A stretch of DNA of 64,000 nt, taken from assembly GCA_963676095.1 (NCBI GenBank), contig OY781040.1, forward strand, positions 5,952,001-6,016,000. The letters are read 5' to 3'. Position 1 is the stretch's first letter. Each line of letters opens with the position of its first letter. The translations under genes were made by a program, and so were the position numbers. Below, piece by piece: positions 18,183 to 27,484 of the stretch. The notes below the pieces were generated by a model. That model searched no databases. It saw only the letters and a program-made list of their open reading frames with translations, and was not told the origin of the DNA. This DNA comes from G963676095 sp963676095. Its GTDB lineage: Bacteria; Bacteroidota; Bacteroidia; Bacteroidales; Prolixibacteraceae.

Positions 18183-18866
18183 TCATTCTTCATTCAACTT
18201 TTTTATATCCTTTAGCCTTCCGGCCACGACAAGGATATCATCAGTGAAAAGAGGCTTCTGGCTGTCGAAATCGAAGTCGGCCTGGTAATTCCGGTCCTGA
18301 AAGGGGAGTCCCTTTTTTTCATGAGGATATGTTTTTACAGCCAGCAACCTCAGGTCGAAACGTTTTTGCATATTGATACTTTCCAGGTTGTGACTGGCAT
18401 ATTTTTTCGGGACATAAAGTTCTGCAATGACCTTACCTGAGTCCAGTTCCGTGATTTTAAGGGCACTGCTTAACTGTAACATGGACCCAACCGAGAAAGC
18501 GGCTTCTTCCTCCGGATGAACGATCTCGCTGATCCCGATGTGCATCAGTATATTCTGGTGCAGGGGACTGATCGCCCGTCCGATAATCCGTTTGACATTT
18601 AGCTTTTTCAGTATGGCCAGGGTCAGGATGGATGAGCCGACATCTTCTCCAATACCAACAATAACGGCATCGGCATCGTCAATCGGTAATGACACAACGG
18701 CCCTTTCCGTTGTTGTGTCCATCTCCATAACAATGCTGATCGAGTCTTTTAGTTCTTCGATCCTGTCAGGACGGTTATCAATGCCGATAACTTCATGTCC
18801 CTGGTTCGTCAGGTTGATAGCCAGTTTCGAACCAAAATATCCTAAGCCGATAACAATAAACTTCAT
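18183..18866 (-). CDS. ktrA: Potassium uptake regulatory subunit, KtrA/TrkA family
   Basis: The 227-aa cytosolic RCK protein has a Rossmann fold with GLGYFGS at 7-13 and an acidic Asp in VIGIDNRPD, which selects NAD(H) or ATP, then a C-terminal TrkA-C domain (from about 140; VIAELYVPKKYASHNL). KtrA-type rings gate a KtrB/TrkH membrane subunit. The gene is 20 bp downstream of that partner, as expected for a two-gene operon. Confidence 0.93.
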   Translation of the reverse strand: MKFIVIGLGYFGSKLAINLTNQGHEVIGIDNRPDRIEELKDSISIVMEMDTTTERAVVSLPIDDADAVIVGIGEDVGSSILTLAILKKLNVKRIIGRAISPLHQNILMHIGISEIVHPEEEAAFSVGSMLQLSSALKITELDSGKVIAELYVPKKYASHNLESINMQKRFDLRLLAVKTYPHEKKGLPFQDRNYQADFDFDSQKPLFTDDILVVAGRLKDIKKLNEE

Positions 18867-18886
18867 AATATCTCCTGTTCTCTATA

Positions 18887-20698
18887 TTAATTAATAACCA
18901 GATCCTGTCGCGGGTATTTGAAATACTGTCTTTTTTCGGAAACGAGCAATCCTGTAAGCACTGTCAGCGGACCAAGTCGCCCCAGAAACATGAGTACCAT
19001 AATAATACTTTTTCCGGTTTCGCTCAGCGTTGCCGTGTTGACAATTGAAAGTCCTACTGTTCCGAAAGCAGAGAAGGTTTCAAAAAGCAACTGTACCGGG
19101 TCTTTTCCACTGTCGGAAAGCAGCAGTCCGAAATAACCGGTACCTGTAACCAGCAGGGAAAGCATGATCACGACCAGTACCCGGATGATGGTTTCCCTGC
19201 CTATTTCCCGGTTACCGATTTGAAGGGAAGTCCTGCCCCTGATAAAAGCGAAGCAGGTACGAAGGGCAATCGAGAATGTCGTTGTTTTGATCCCGCCTCC
19301 CGTCGATCCGGGAGATGCCCCTATCCACATCAGAAAGATCATCAGAAATATGGTAGGAGTCGTCCATCTGGTAAGATCGACCACGTTAAACCCGGCTGTC
19401 CTTGCACTGACACTTCCAAAAAAGGCAACCAGGAATTGCCTGAACCCGTCGAGGCCCTGCAAACTGTTGTTTTTTTCCAGAAGATAGTAAAATAAAGTTC
19501 CCATAATCAGTAATGATCCCGTTGTTACCAGGACAATCCGGTGATTGATATTGTTGCTTAAAGGGTGCCAAAGCATTTTTTTAGATTCCATCCGGGGAAC
19601 AAACCTGGAAACAGCATTGCGCAAAAGTTTGAATAAGGTAAACATAACGGGAAAGCCAATACCTCCCAGAATGATAAGTACGGAAATTGTCAGAACAAAA
19701 CCATTACTCTCGCCGATGACCGGATTGCCCATGCCGTTGGGGACTGTTGAAAAACCGGCATTACAAAAGGCAGAGATGGCATGAAAAACGGAAAACAGTA
19801 TTTTATTTTCCCCGACATCGCCCACACTGAAGTAAATAAGTACTGCCCCTGCAAGCTCTGCAAGAAATGTGATCAGGATAATCTGCATCAGCATGCGGAA
19901 CAGACTGTCGAGCGTGTCCGATGACATCATTTCCTTGAGTAAAAGCCTGTCTTTGAAAGAGGCAGAACCTGTAAAAATATAACTGAAAAAACCGGTAAAT
20001 GTCATGATGCCTAATCCTCCTGCCTGGATTAGGCATAGAATGATGATCTTTCCCATATACGTAAAAGAGCTGGCCGTATCGACAACGGTTAATCCGGTTA
20101 CACAGACAGCGCTTACTGAGGTAAACAGTGCATCGAAATAGGAAACCGGTTTTGACTGGGCGTTGGGAAGCATGAGCAACCCTGATCCAAGCAGGATCAC
20201 GAACAGAAAGCTTATAGCAAACAACAGGGAAGGGGCTATTTTTACGGAATTGATAATCCGGGAAAGACGATAAAGCTGGGTGCTTATTAAAAGAACGATC
20301 GTCAGGTTAAGTATTACAAAGCTAACGGGAACCGGCGATTGGCCCGTTAACAGGTCCGGCTGCCTGCTATTCAGCCAGACAATAACCAGGCTAAACAGGA
20401 AAACGATCCCATCCACTATCCATCGGGCCGGTTTTCTTTTTCTCAGGAACATGAGTTCAGGGAGATATCTTGTGAGAAAAAGGACATACAGGATAAGCTG
20501 AAAGTGATGGTTGATTTCTTGTGTAACTTCGTCATCCCGAAAACCGAAGTGAACTGTCAATAATACAAGGTAAACAGAAGAAGTCAGAAAGAAAATAAAG
20601 ATCAGGACAAGGGACAGCCTTTTTCCAATTGCTTTCAATAAGTCCTGTAAGAGAAAAACCCGCTTGTAAACCTGTTCCTTCAAGTTAAAAAAAGTCAT
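18887..20698 (-). CDS. ktrB: TrkH/KtrB-family potassium transporter membrane subunit
   Basis: The 603-aa protein is longer than typical KtrB (about 450 aa) because of about four extra N-terminal transmembrane segments (residues 25-150). The core shows four selectivity-loop motifs with the central glycine: CVTGLTVVD, FCNAGFST, RTAGFNVVD and FGTVGLSI. These line the K+ pore. It is followed directly by ktrA. The long N-terminal extension is common in TrkH-like proteins of Bacteroidota. Confidence 0.93.
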   Translation of the reverse strand: MTFFNLKEQVYKRVFLLQDLLKAIGKRLSLVLIFIFFLTSSVYLVLLTVHFGFRDDEVTQEINHHFQLILYVLFLTRYLPELMFLRKRKPARWIVDGIVFLFSLVIVWLNSRQPDLLTGQSPVPVSFVILNLTIVLLISTQLYRLSRIINSVKIAPSLLFAISFLFVILLGSGLLMLPNAQSKPVSYFDALFTSVSAVCVTGLTVVDTASSFTYMGKIIILCLIQAGGLGIMTFTGFFSYIFTGSASFKDRLLLKEMMSSDTLDSLFRMLMQIILITFLAELAGAVLIYFSVGDVGENKILFSVFHAISAFCNAGFSTVPNGMGNPVIGESNGFVLTISVLIILGGIGFPVMFTLFKLLRNAVSRFVPRMESKKMLWHPLSNNINHRIVLVTTGSLLIMGTLFYYLLEKNNSLQGLDGFRQFLVAFFGSVSARTAGFNVVDLTRWTTPTIFLMIFLMWIGASPGSTGGGIKTTTFSIALRTCFAFIRGRTSLQIGNREIGRETIIRVLVVIMLSLLVTGTGYFGLLLSDSGKDPVQLLFETFSAFGTVGLSIVNTATLSETGKSIIMVLMFLGRLGPLTVLTGLLVSEKRQYFKYPRQDLVIN

Positions 20699-20795
20699 TC
20701 CTGCACAATTTAGGGTTCAATTTTAAAGGAACACAAATTACGTCAATTTCCGGTAATCCAAAAGAGATGACTGAAATTAGTTGTCCGGGCACTTA

Positions 20796-21818
20796 TCATT
20801 TTTTCCCTGTTAAACGGTCATCTTGCTGAATAGAATGGCCGGACCTGAAAAAGTCTCTTGCTTCCCGGATAGCTCCATCCATTTTTTCCAGTTCCAGCAA
20901 AAAATCTTTCTCGGCCCGGTTTGTTTTTATCATTTTTTGCATTCCTCCGTTCCTGATAACGATTCGCTGACCGGCCCGGAGGATAAGTAGCGGATCATGT
21001 GTGGCCATGAGAACTATTTTTTCCTGTTTTTCCAGTAAGCCCAGTGCCTTTTGTTTATCAACCCCGGCATTTTCTATTTCGTCGATCAGGATTACGGGTG
21101 CCTGTCCGATACAGGCTACATCGGCAATCATCAGGGCCCGGGATTGCCCTCCGCTCAGCAAGGTTACCGGTGTCTTTGAGCTGAACCTTTCTCCCGACAG
21201 TTCATTGGCTAACTGTACAACTTCACAAACTTTCTCTTCGGGTTTTTCCAGGAATCGGCTCCGGGCATGGAGCAACAGGAAATTTTGTACGTCCATGTCC
21301 AGAACGAAATTCATATTCTGGGTAATCTGGGCAACCAGTTTACCGCCAAGCCGGGTGCGTAAATCATCATCCGGAATTTTTCCGTTTATCAATACTTTTC
21401 GTTGTGTCGGGGTATCCCCGTTCGCCAACCATTCTATATCAGCCAGGAGCCGGCTTTTCCCGGAGCCGGTAGGCCCAACGATGCAGGTAACTTCGCCTGG
21501 TTTCAGCAGAAGGCTGCAAGGTTCCGGCTCACGGTCTTTATCTATACCGGCAATGACCTCCATGTACCGGATTTCATTTGACTTTCGTATGTTCATCGTT
21601 CCCTCGACAAAATCCAGGAACATTTTTGTTACCTCTTCCCGGGACAGTCCTTTTTCCTGCCAGTATGACTCCGGAATATCATCCAGGACCGCATTAAATG
21701 TGAGGTTATCTTTCCGCAGGCAAAAATTGTCAAGGAAATCAACAATGGTCGGAATATCCCTGATGATTAAAGAAAGTGGCCGTTTAAGAATTTCTGTTTT
21801 AAGCATTGATTTGTCCAT
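20796..21818 (-). CDS. Stand-alone ABC ATPase with N-terminal helical domain
   Basis: The 340-aa protein has about 100 N-terminal residues without ATPase motifs (PTIVDFLDNFCL, GLSREEVTKMFLDFV), which look like a small helical DUF1858/ScdA-N-type domain. An ABC ATPase follows, with Walker A GPTGSGKS at 115-122, LSGGQ at 221-225, Walker B VILIDEIE at 242-249 and H-loop ATHD. No transmembrane partner is encoded next to it. It is the last gene of a set with a HypB/CobW-like GTPase and a binding-protein-like gene. It could energise the ECF-like protein at 27485 or do soluble work such as metal insertion. Function is unknown. Confidence 0.8.
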   Translation of the reverse strand: MDKSMLKTEILKRPLSLIIRDIPTIVDFLDNFCLRKDNLTFNAVLDDIPESYWQEKGLSREEVTKMFLDFVEGTMNIRKSNEIRYMEVIAGIDKDREPEPCSLLLKPGEVTCIVGPTGSGKSRLLADIEWLANGDTPTQRKVLINGKIPDDDLRTRLGGKLVAQITQNMNFVLDMDVQNFLLLHARSRFLEKPEEKVCEVVQLANELSGERFSSKTPVTLLSGGQSRALMIADVACIGQAPVILIDEIENAGVDKQKALGLLEKQEKIVLMATHDPLLILRAGQRIVIRNGGMQKMIKTNRAEKDFLLELEKMDGAIREARDFFRSGHSIQQDDRLTGKK

Positions 21819-21887
21819 GAGGTGATGAGCCTGAGGTATTTTTTCTTATTGTTGTTTATTTTGTTAACGGTTATCTCTGTCCGGTTT

Positions 21888-22589
21888 TCAGGATAATTTT
21901 ATTTTTCTGTTCAACCCGATCTGATAATCAGTTCCTACCCTGGTTTCTCCCAAACAGTATGAACATAAGGCAGATGGCATGGGAAAACGAAGCTTCAGGT
22001 CTGTATTGCCAGGCACAGCCGGGGAATTGAATAAAGATGAAGCCAGTTTATCGGTGCCCTGACCGGTAATTCCATTAATAAAAAGAATTTTGGCCCTGGA
22101 ATTGACTTCTTCCACCTTAAAACGAAAGACCTCGCGTTCGGCCTGGGAAACCAGATCGCTTTTGGTTATTACAACCATGTCGGCCAATTTTAACATAGGG
22201 CCTGTTTTAAGAGGTGTGTTAATCCCGCTCAGGCTATCCAGGACACATACTGCCGGCACTGTTTTCAAATGCGGCGCACACCGGTTACAGAGGCCTGCGC
22301 TTTCGGTTACCAGGAAGTCGAATCCCTGCAGGGACGCCCATTGCAGGCATTCTTCGATGTTGGCTACAAAATAGTGGTCGGGACAAAGGTTTCCTGCTAT
22401 ACCTGTCCGGGCTGTGATCCCGTGATTGGCATAGAGCTCCTCATCAAGCGAGCTGATGCAGTCAAACTTGATCACCCCGCAATGAGATTTCAATCCGGGG
22501 ATACTTTCAAACATCCTGAGTATTACGGAAGTTTTGCCGGATGAGGGAGGCCCGGCCACAGTTATCAGCGTTATATTATTTTTTATCAT
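21888..22589 (-). CDS. HypB/CobW-like (SIMIBI) GTPase with Cys pairs
   Basis: The 233-aa protein has Walker A GPPSSGKTS at 13-21, AGNLCPDH at 65-72, a switch-II-like TESAGLCNRC at 95-104 and the guanine motif TKSD at 142-145. It ends with CSYCLGETRVG from 209. Two CxxC pairs suggest metal binding, as in the HypB, UreG and CobW metallochaperone GTPases. It lacks the His-rich tail of many HypB proteins. It overlaps the upstream gene by 14 bp and precedes the ABC ATPase. I infer delivery or insertion of a metal or metal cofactor. The target enzyme is not in view. Confidence 0.8.
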   Translation of the reverse strand: MIKNNITLITVAGPPSSGKTSVILRMFESIPGLKSHCGVIKFDCISSLDEELYANHGITARTGIAGNLCPDHYFVANIEECLQWASLQGFDFLVTESAGLCNRCAPHLKTVPAVCVLDSLSGINTPLKTGPMLKLADMVVITKSDLVSQAEREVFRFKVEEVNSRAKILFINGITGQGTDKLASSLFNSPAVPGNTDLKLRFPMPSALCSYCLGETRVGTDYQIGLNRKIKLS

Positions 22590-23793
22590 CAGAAATACTT
22601 TGTTTTTGCTTCCATCCGTTCATGAATGCCTGTTGTATCTTATGTTTTATTTTTCCAATATCATTAGTCGTCAGAAAGTCCCAGCCCAGCCACTTTATCT
22701 GTTTGGGGAAAAGGTTTTCCACTTCCGGGTTTACCGAGGGGAATGAACGTCTGACGAGCATTTCCCCGGTTTCCTTCGACAGCAGGAAGTCGAGAAGCGG
22801 CTGGTGCTTTTCCATCGTATCGCTTTTGGCCAGCAGGAAAACCGGGCTGGCTATAGCACCGTCTTCGGGCCAGACAATTTTTGTATTTTTATTTTTTATC
22901 CGTTGTGCAAAAAAATACGGGAGGATATAAATTGTTGCTGCCCCTTCATTTCCGGAGTCGGCCAGCTTTACCATTTCTGCGGGATGTTTTCCGCAACGGA
23001 TTTGCCTTGAAAGGATCCTGATTGCTTCGAATCCATGGTCCTTATAAAAAGGGAGCATTACTGCATTGCAGAAAAAATCATCCTCCCCGCGCATAATGAT
23101 CTCATTTTCAAATGCCGGAGACAGCAAATCTTCCCATCTTTCAGGCATCCTGTTTTTTCCGAGCCTTGTTTCATCGACAGCCATCACAAGCATGTTGGCC
23201 GTAAGCATGGTGTAATGTCCTGAAGGATCAGGAAAGCCTGCTTCTTTCAGATAAGGGTTTACCGGATAAGGGTTGTAAGCCTGAAAGATATTGGTTTCGA
23301 TAAAACGTGAGACAAAAGGCTTGTGGAAAAAGTTATTCACATCAGAAGCGATGATTACATCAGGAAGTTCATCAGGCGATTCAATATTGTCAAGCAAAGG
23401 ATAGTACGAAAGCTCATGGTTTACATTTCCCTCTGTCAGGTAGTTTAACTGTCCGTATCGTTCCATGTTATCCTGCAGATGGGCCTCCAGAAAATCCTTG
23501 AACGGGTTTCGTAAACCGCAGGGGAGCATTGCCATAAAGTGAAGGTGCTGATCCTTTGCGTTGCCGGTATCAGGAGTATTGGTGCTGTCGGCTATAAGCC
23601 CGTTCAGCAAAAGGATGAACCGGGCCATATCAATCCCTGACGATTTTAGCAAGGTTTTTAGCCGGGTGAACCTGCCTATCTTTATCAGGTTCTCCTTATT
23701 GAAATAGTGCCCCAGTCCAATTTTTTCAAATTCAGGAACAACTATTGGAAAATGATCAGCGATGAATTGTATATTTTCTTCTCCGGTAATCAT
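22576..23793 (-). CDS. Solute-binding-like protein without signal peptide, with DUF1858-like N-terminus
   Basis: The 405-aa protein begins with a helical region (IQFIADHFPIVVPEFEKIGL, then TLLKSSGIDMARFILLLN). It resembles DUF1858/ScdA-N domains but lacks their cysteines. From about residue 90 it follows the type-2 periplasmic binding protein fold of ferric-ion binding relatives (LHFMAMLPCG, PERWEDLLSPAFENEI, IYILPYFFAQ). No signal peptide or lipobox is present at any plausible start, so it should be cytosolic, which is unusual. It starts the overlapping operon with the GTPase and ATPase genes and is divergent from the modE-like gene. Confidence 0.75.
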   Translation of the reverse strand: MITGEENIQFIADHFPIVVPEFEKIGLGHYFNKENLIKIGRFTRLKTLLKSSGIDMARFILLLNGLIADSTNTPDTGNAKDQHLHFMAMLPCGLRNPFKDFLEAHLQDNMERYGQLNYLTEGNVNHELSYYPLLDNIESPDELPDVIIASDVNNFFHKPFVSRFIETNIFQAYNPYPVNPYLKEAGFPDPSGHYTMLTANMLVMAVDETRLGKNRMPERWEDLLSPAFENEIIMRGEDDFFCNAVMLPFYKDHGFEAIRILSRQIRCGKHPAEMVKLADSGNEGAATIYILPYFFAQRIKNKNTKIVWPEDGAIASPVFLLAKSDTMEKHQPLLDFLLSKETGEMLVRRSFPSVNPEVENLFPKQIKWLGWDFLTTNDIGKIKHKIQQAFMNGWKQKQSISDDKK

Positions 23794-23891
23794 AAAACAT
23801 ATTTTTCAAGGTTATAGCAGTTTACAATTATCTTACCAAAAAGGACAATGAGTTTTATTTTAGTTCATTACGGTAAATTCATCAGGAAAAG

Positions 23892-23907
23892 ATTACAAAT
23901 ATGTAGG
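23892..23907. promoter_or_regulatory. TAC-N6-GTA inverted repeat, candidate ModE-type operator
   Basis: ATTACAAATATGTAGG carries TTAC-N6-GTAG. It lies in the divergent control region between the binding-protein-like gene and the modE-like gene, 85 bp from the minus-strand start codon. A second copy is at 24013. Confidence 0.5.
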
Positions 23908-24012
23908 AGCATAATGACTGCCCCTTGCCGGAGATGAATACATTAGACCGGTTATGACGTAATTTTTTTTCTTTTTTATTGACTTACATTTTTGTCTATT
24001 TGTACATTTACA

Positions 24013-24030
24013 AACTACAAAAATGTAGGA
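24013..24030. promoter_or_regulatory. CTAC-N6-GTAG inverted repeat, candidate ModE-type operator
   Basis: ACTACAAAAATGTAGG gives a perfect CTAC/GTAG pair with a 6-bp spacer. A weaker copy (CTTAC-N6-GTC) is at 23983. The site is 81 bp upstream of the modE-like start codon. Confidence 0.5.
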
Positions 24031-24110
24031 AAGCCAATAAGCGTGATGTTTATAATTTTGACAGGCAGTTGTTTAAATAAAGTGGCACAATATTTATTAA
24101 TAAATTCAAT

Positions 24111-24461
24111 ATGATACCTCCTTTTAGTGTAGACGGGGCTCTGGAAATCAAAAAAGAAGGCGAATGTTTTCTTGATTCCAGAAGGATAGCATTGTTAAAG
24201 CTGGTGAAAGATAAAGGGTCGATCAATGCAGCATCGAAAGAACTTAAAATGTCTTACCAGCAGGCATGGCACTTTATTAAGCAGATGAATGAGCTGTCGC
24301 CTCTTCCGCTTGTCGTAAAGCAACGGGGCGGTTCAAACGGAGGAGGGGCTGTTGTAACAAGGTATGGCGAAAGGGTTATTAATGAATTTGAAGCACTGGT
24401 GGAAAAGCACCGGATATTTAAGGATGGTTTAAATGAAGATTTATGGCTGTGCTCTTTTTGA
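24111..24461 (+). CDS. ModE-type N-terminal HTH regulator (no molybdate-binding domain)
   Basis: The 116-aa protein is a LysR-like winged helix of the ModE N-terminal kind: RRIALLKLVKDKGSINAASKEL, then MSYQQAWHFIKQMN, VKQRGGSNGGGAVVTRYG and a C-terminal dimerisation helix. It has no Mop domains, so any molybdate sensing must be done elsewhere. A free-standing two-Mop protein is encoded at 33541. It sits between the divergent GTPase/ATPase operon and the methyltransferase-TonB-ECF genes. It likely controls both through the TAC-N6-GTA sites. Confidence 0.88.
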   Translation: MIPPFSVDGALEIKKEGECFLDSRRIALLKLVKDKGSINAASKELKMSYQQAWHFIKQMNELSPLPLVVKQRGGSNGGGAVVTRYGERVINEFEALVEKHRIFKDGLNEDLWLCSF

Positions 24462-24586
24462 TCCTGCTTTCAAGTTAGCCCTTGTTCTTTGTCAGCAACC
24501 TGAAATGTGATAGTTAATTATCCTGGTCTGTTGACATTTTTTTTGATACTCATTATTCATTTTTTTGTATAACGAAAGATAAAAAT

Positions 24587-25390
24587 ATGAACAAAAAAAG
24601 ACAATACCCGGTAATTATAACCGGGACAGGGCCGGGGAATCCTGAGCTGCTGACAGTAAAGGCCAGCAAGGCTATCCGAACAGCAGATGTTATTTTGTAT
24701 GATTGTATGCCTGCACATTATGTCCTTGGACTGAAAGGAAAGAACGCTGAAATAATCGCGCTCTGTAAGAATCATGCAGCAGGGGAAGAAGAACAGGCAA
24801 AACACCTCGAAGATGTAGTCGATCACCTGGAACAATGTTACAGGAGCGGGAGGAGGGTTGTCCGGTTAAAAGCGGGAGATCCCTTTATGTACGGAGGTAC
24901 CGGTATCGAAGCAAGGATGCTTGCCGCGAGACAAATTCCTTTCGAGATTATTCCCGGACTAACAGCGGCAGCTGCCGCTTCCAGTCTTTACGGGATCAGC
25001 ATCTCTGAGAAAAATGAGACAGATATGGTAATCTATTATATCGCTTTCAGGATAGGTGATAATTACCGGCAAGTACGGCAAATAGCTGCTTCTTTAAAGG
25101 TCGGGGCTACTCTTGTCCTTTACATGGCTGACGACAACCTCGCTAAAATATTTGAAGTACTAAAGGAGGAAGGTGTCCCGGGATCAATGCCTGTGGTTGT
25201 AGCCGGGATGGTTTCTCTTCCGGATGAAGATTGTGCCGAAGCGACGATCGATACAATCAGGGAAGAGGTCCTGTCGAAAGAGATGCTAATGCCTTTTACC
25301 TATTTTATAGGGTATCATGTTTCTGCCTCGGTAAAGGCGCGGATCAGAATGCCTCAGAGGATCCCGGCCTTTCAGGAAGGGAAATGCTGA
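24587..25390 (+). CDS. Uroporphyrinogen-III C-methyltransferase-like protein
   Basis: The 267-aa protein has the tetrapyrrole methyltransferase fold: GTGPGNPELLTVKA at the N-terminus, VVRLKAGDPFMYGGTGIEA (the family RLKGGDPF motif), and IIPGLTAAAAAS. In SUMT this fold methylates uroporphyrinogen III at C2 and C7 toward siroheme and cobalamin. Here it lies inside a molybdate/metal uptake locus, followed by a TonB receptor, with no other tetrapyrrole genes. A changed substrate is possible: Ala replaces the first Gly of GGDP, and the usual R-G-G after FVFG is TGI. Confidence 0.8.
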   Translation: MNKKRQYPVIITGTGPGNPELLTVKASKAIRTADVILYDCMPAHYVLGLKGKNAEIIALCKNHAAGEEEQAKHLEDVVDHLEQCYRSGRRVVRLKAGDPFMYGGTGIEARMLAARQIPFEIIPGLTAAAAASSLYGISISEKNETDMVIYYIAFRIGDNYRQVRQIAASLKVGATLVLYMADDNLAKIFEVLKEEGVPGSMPVVVAGMVSLPDEDCAEATIDTIREEVLSKEMLMPFTYFIGYHVSASVKARIRMPQRIPAFQEGKC

Positions 25391-25492
25391 TTTTTTTTAT
25401 TTAACGATATTCTAAAAATAGATAACGACAATTGAAAATTTCACTAAGGACCGAAACCTCCTTCAAATAAGTTGAACCTTAAATCTCAGAAT

Positions 25493-27481
25493 ATGAAAAA
25501 TCTTGCAATGACACTAATGGCTTTGCTTTGCACAATGCATTTGTTTGCCCAACCGGGCAGGGACAGTATAACCTCTGTATTTGAGTTGGGGGAAGTGGTT
25601 GTGACCGGTAAAGAGCAAGCCGTCTCACAGACTATTTCCTCTGATAAAATAGATCTTTTAGGTAAGAAAGATGTCGCCTCCGCTTTAAACCTGCTCCCGG
25701 GGGTAAACTTTTCGCTGGTTGGGGCCAGGAATGAAGCAATGATCTATGTCCGTGGCTTCGATCTTCGCCAGGTACCTGTATTTGTCGACGGGATGCCCGT
25801 CTATGTCCCCTATGACGGTTATCTTGACCTGGCACGGTTCAGCGCATGGGATATTTCCGGGATAACCGTTTCCGGAGGTAATTCATCTCTCCTTTACGGA
25901 GCTAACTCCCTTGGCGGGGCCATTAATATCGTTTCGACCCAGCCTGTTTCTGCATTTGAAATTTCGGGTAATTTAGGGACAGACCTGAGCTCCGAGGGAA
26001 TGAACAGCTGGGAGGGGGCAGTCACATTGGGTACCCGCCATAAAATGTGGTACATGCAGGGAAGTTTTTCGATACTGGACCGGGATTTTCTTTCTGTCTC
26101 TCAAAATGCTCTGTCCCAATATAAGGAGGACGGGGAGAAGAGGGATAATTCCGATACCCGGGATATCAGCTATCGCTTCAAGGCCGGATTTACTCCCGGG
26201 AAAGGCAATGAATATGTTGTTACCTATTCCGGGGTTAGGGCAGAAAAAGGGGTCCCGGTTTATCTTGGTGACAATACTTCCACAAAGGTCCGTTACTGGA
26301 GGTATCCCGACTGGAATAAGGATTGTATCTATCTGCATTCCCGGACAAGGCTGTCTGAGAAAAATTTTCTGCGGGGCCGTTTTTTCTATGATTCCTATTA
26401 CAATGTGTTGGATAGCTATGACGACAATACCTATAGAACCCAGACCAAAAGCAGTGCTTTTACAAGCATCTATGACGACTATTCTCTGGGGGGTGCAGTC
26501 GAGCTGGCTGTCAATTCAATTGACAGGAATGCGCTGAAACTGGCGGTCAACGAGAAATACGATCTTCACTCAGAGCACAATGTGGGGGATCCGAAAGTAG
26601 AGATGGCCGATAATACGTTTACGGTTGCCCTGGAGGATACATACACGTTATCTGACAAATTTGCTGTTAATGCGGGGATCGGTTACTTTTCAAGGAACAG
26701 CATAAAAGCAGAAGAATATAATTCGACCAGCGATACGATCACTGATTTTGCAGATAATGACGATGCTACATTCAATTACCAGGCTTCCGTTTGCTTTACT
26801 CCGTCGAAAGATCAGAAAATCAGCCTTGCCGCCTCAAGGAAGTCGAGGTTTGCAACCATGAAAGACCGCTATTCCTATAAAATGGGAAAAGCGATACCAA
26901 ATCCGGATCTGAAAGCTGAATGCGCCTGGAATTATGAGCTTGCCTATGAAGCGACGATCCATAAAAACCTGCAGCTTTACGCCTGCCTGTTTTATAGCCA
27001 CATTAAAGATGCTATACAGGAAGTGGACGATGTTGAACCCGGGGTTTACCAGCTTCAGAATACAGGAAAGGCCAATTTTAAAGGACTGGAAATAAAGGCA
27101 GGCTGGCTGCCATTCAGAAATCTGTCGATTGGGGCCGGATATGACTATCTTAGCCGCAAGAATAAGTCTAATCCGGATATCTGGTTCACAGATGTTCCTA
27201 AAAACAGGCTGTCCGGCTATATCAGTTATGTCAAGCCTCATAATTATTCGGTTGTGCTGGATACGGAATATGATACGAGGAGACTGAGCGAAAGCACCGG
27301 TACTTACTGGGCTCCTGAATATACGGTTTTCAACCTGAAAGCAGAAAAATACTTTCTTCACGGTTTGAAGGCAGAAGCCGGGATTTATAACCTGTTCGAC
27401 AAAAGTTATTTCTACAGTGAAGGATATCCGGCAGAAGGCCGGATATTCCACCTGGCCCTGGCCTGGAAATTCAATCAGTAG
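25493..27481 (+). CDS. TonB-dependent outer-membrane receptor
   Basis: The ATG at 25493 gives 662 aa with a signal peptide (MKNLAMTLMALLCTMHLFAQ). There is a TonB-box-like stretch (ELGEVVVTG), a plug with ALNLLPGVNFSLVG, VRGFDLRQVPVFVDGMPV and GANSLGGAINIVS, and a 22-strand-type barrel ending in the aromatic LAWKFNQ. An earlier TTG in frame is less likely. It is 4 bp upstream of the ECF-like gene. Together they would move one ligand through both membranes. By locus context the ligand may be a metal complex or oxyanion chelate, which is inference. Confidence 0.9.
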   Translation: MKNLAMTLMALLCTMHLFAQPGRDSITSVFELGEVVVTGKEQAVSQTISSDKIDLLGKKDVASALNLLPGVNFSLVGARNEAMIYVRGFDLRQVPVFVDGMPVYVPYDGYLDLARFSAWDISGITVSGGNSSLLYGANSLGGAINIVSTQPVSAFEISGNLGTDLSSEGMNSWEGAVTLGTRHKMWYMQGSFSILDRDFLSVSQNALSQYKEDGEKRDNSDTRDISYRFKAGFTPGKGNEYVVTYSGVRAEKGVPVYLGDNTSTKVRYWRYPDWNKDCIYLHSRTRLSEKNFLRGRFFYDSYYNVLDSYDDNTYRTQTKSSAFTSIYDDYSLGGAVELAVNSIDRNALKLAVNEKYDLHSEHNVGDPKVEMADNTFTVALEDTYTLSDKFAVNAGIGYFSRNSIKAEEYNSTSDTITDFADNDDATFNYQASVCFTPSKDQKISLAASRKSRFATMKDRYSYKMGKAIPNPDLKAECAWNYELAYEATIHKNLQLYACLFYSHIKDAIQEVDDVEPGVYQLQNTGKANFKGLEIKAGWLPFRNLSIGAGYDYLSRKNKSNPDIWFTDVPKNRLSGYISYVKPHNYSVVLDTEYDTRRLSESTGTYWAPEYTVFNLKAEKYFLHGLKAEAGIYNLFDKSYFYSEGYPAEGRIFHLALAWKFNQ

Positions 27482-27484
27482 CAT

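Noticed and set aside
25391..25492. Possible cobalamin or molybdenum-cofactor riboswitch before the TonB receptor
   Set aside because: Only about 100 bp lie between the genes, and no conserved B12-box or Moco-motif core was found. The CCTCC-containing stretch is too short to support a call.
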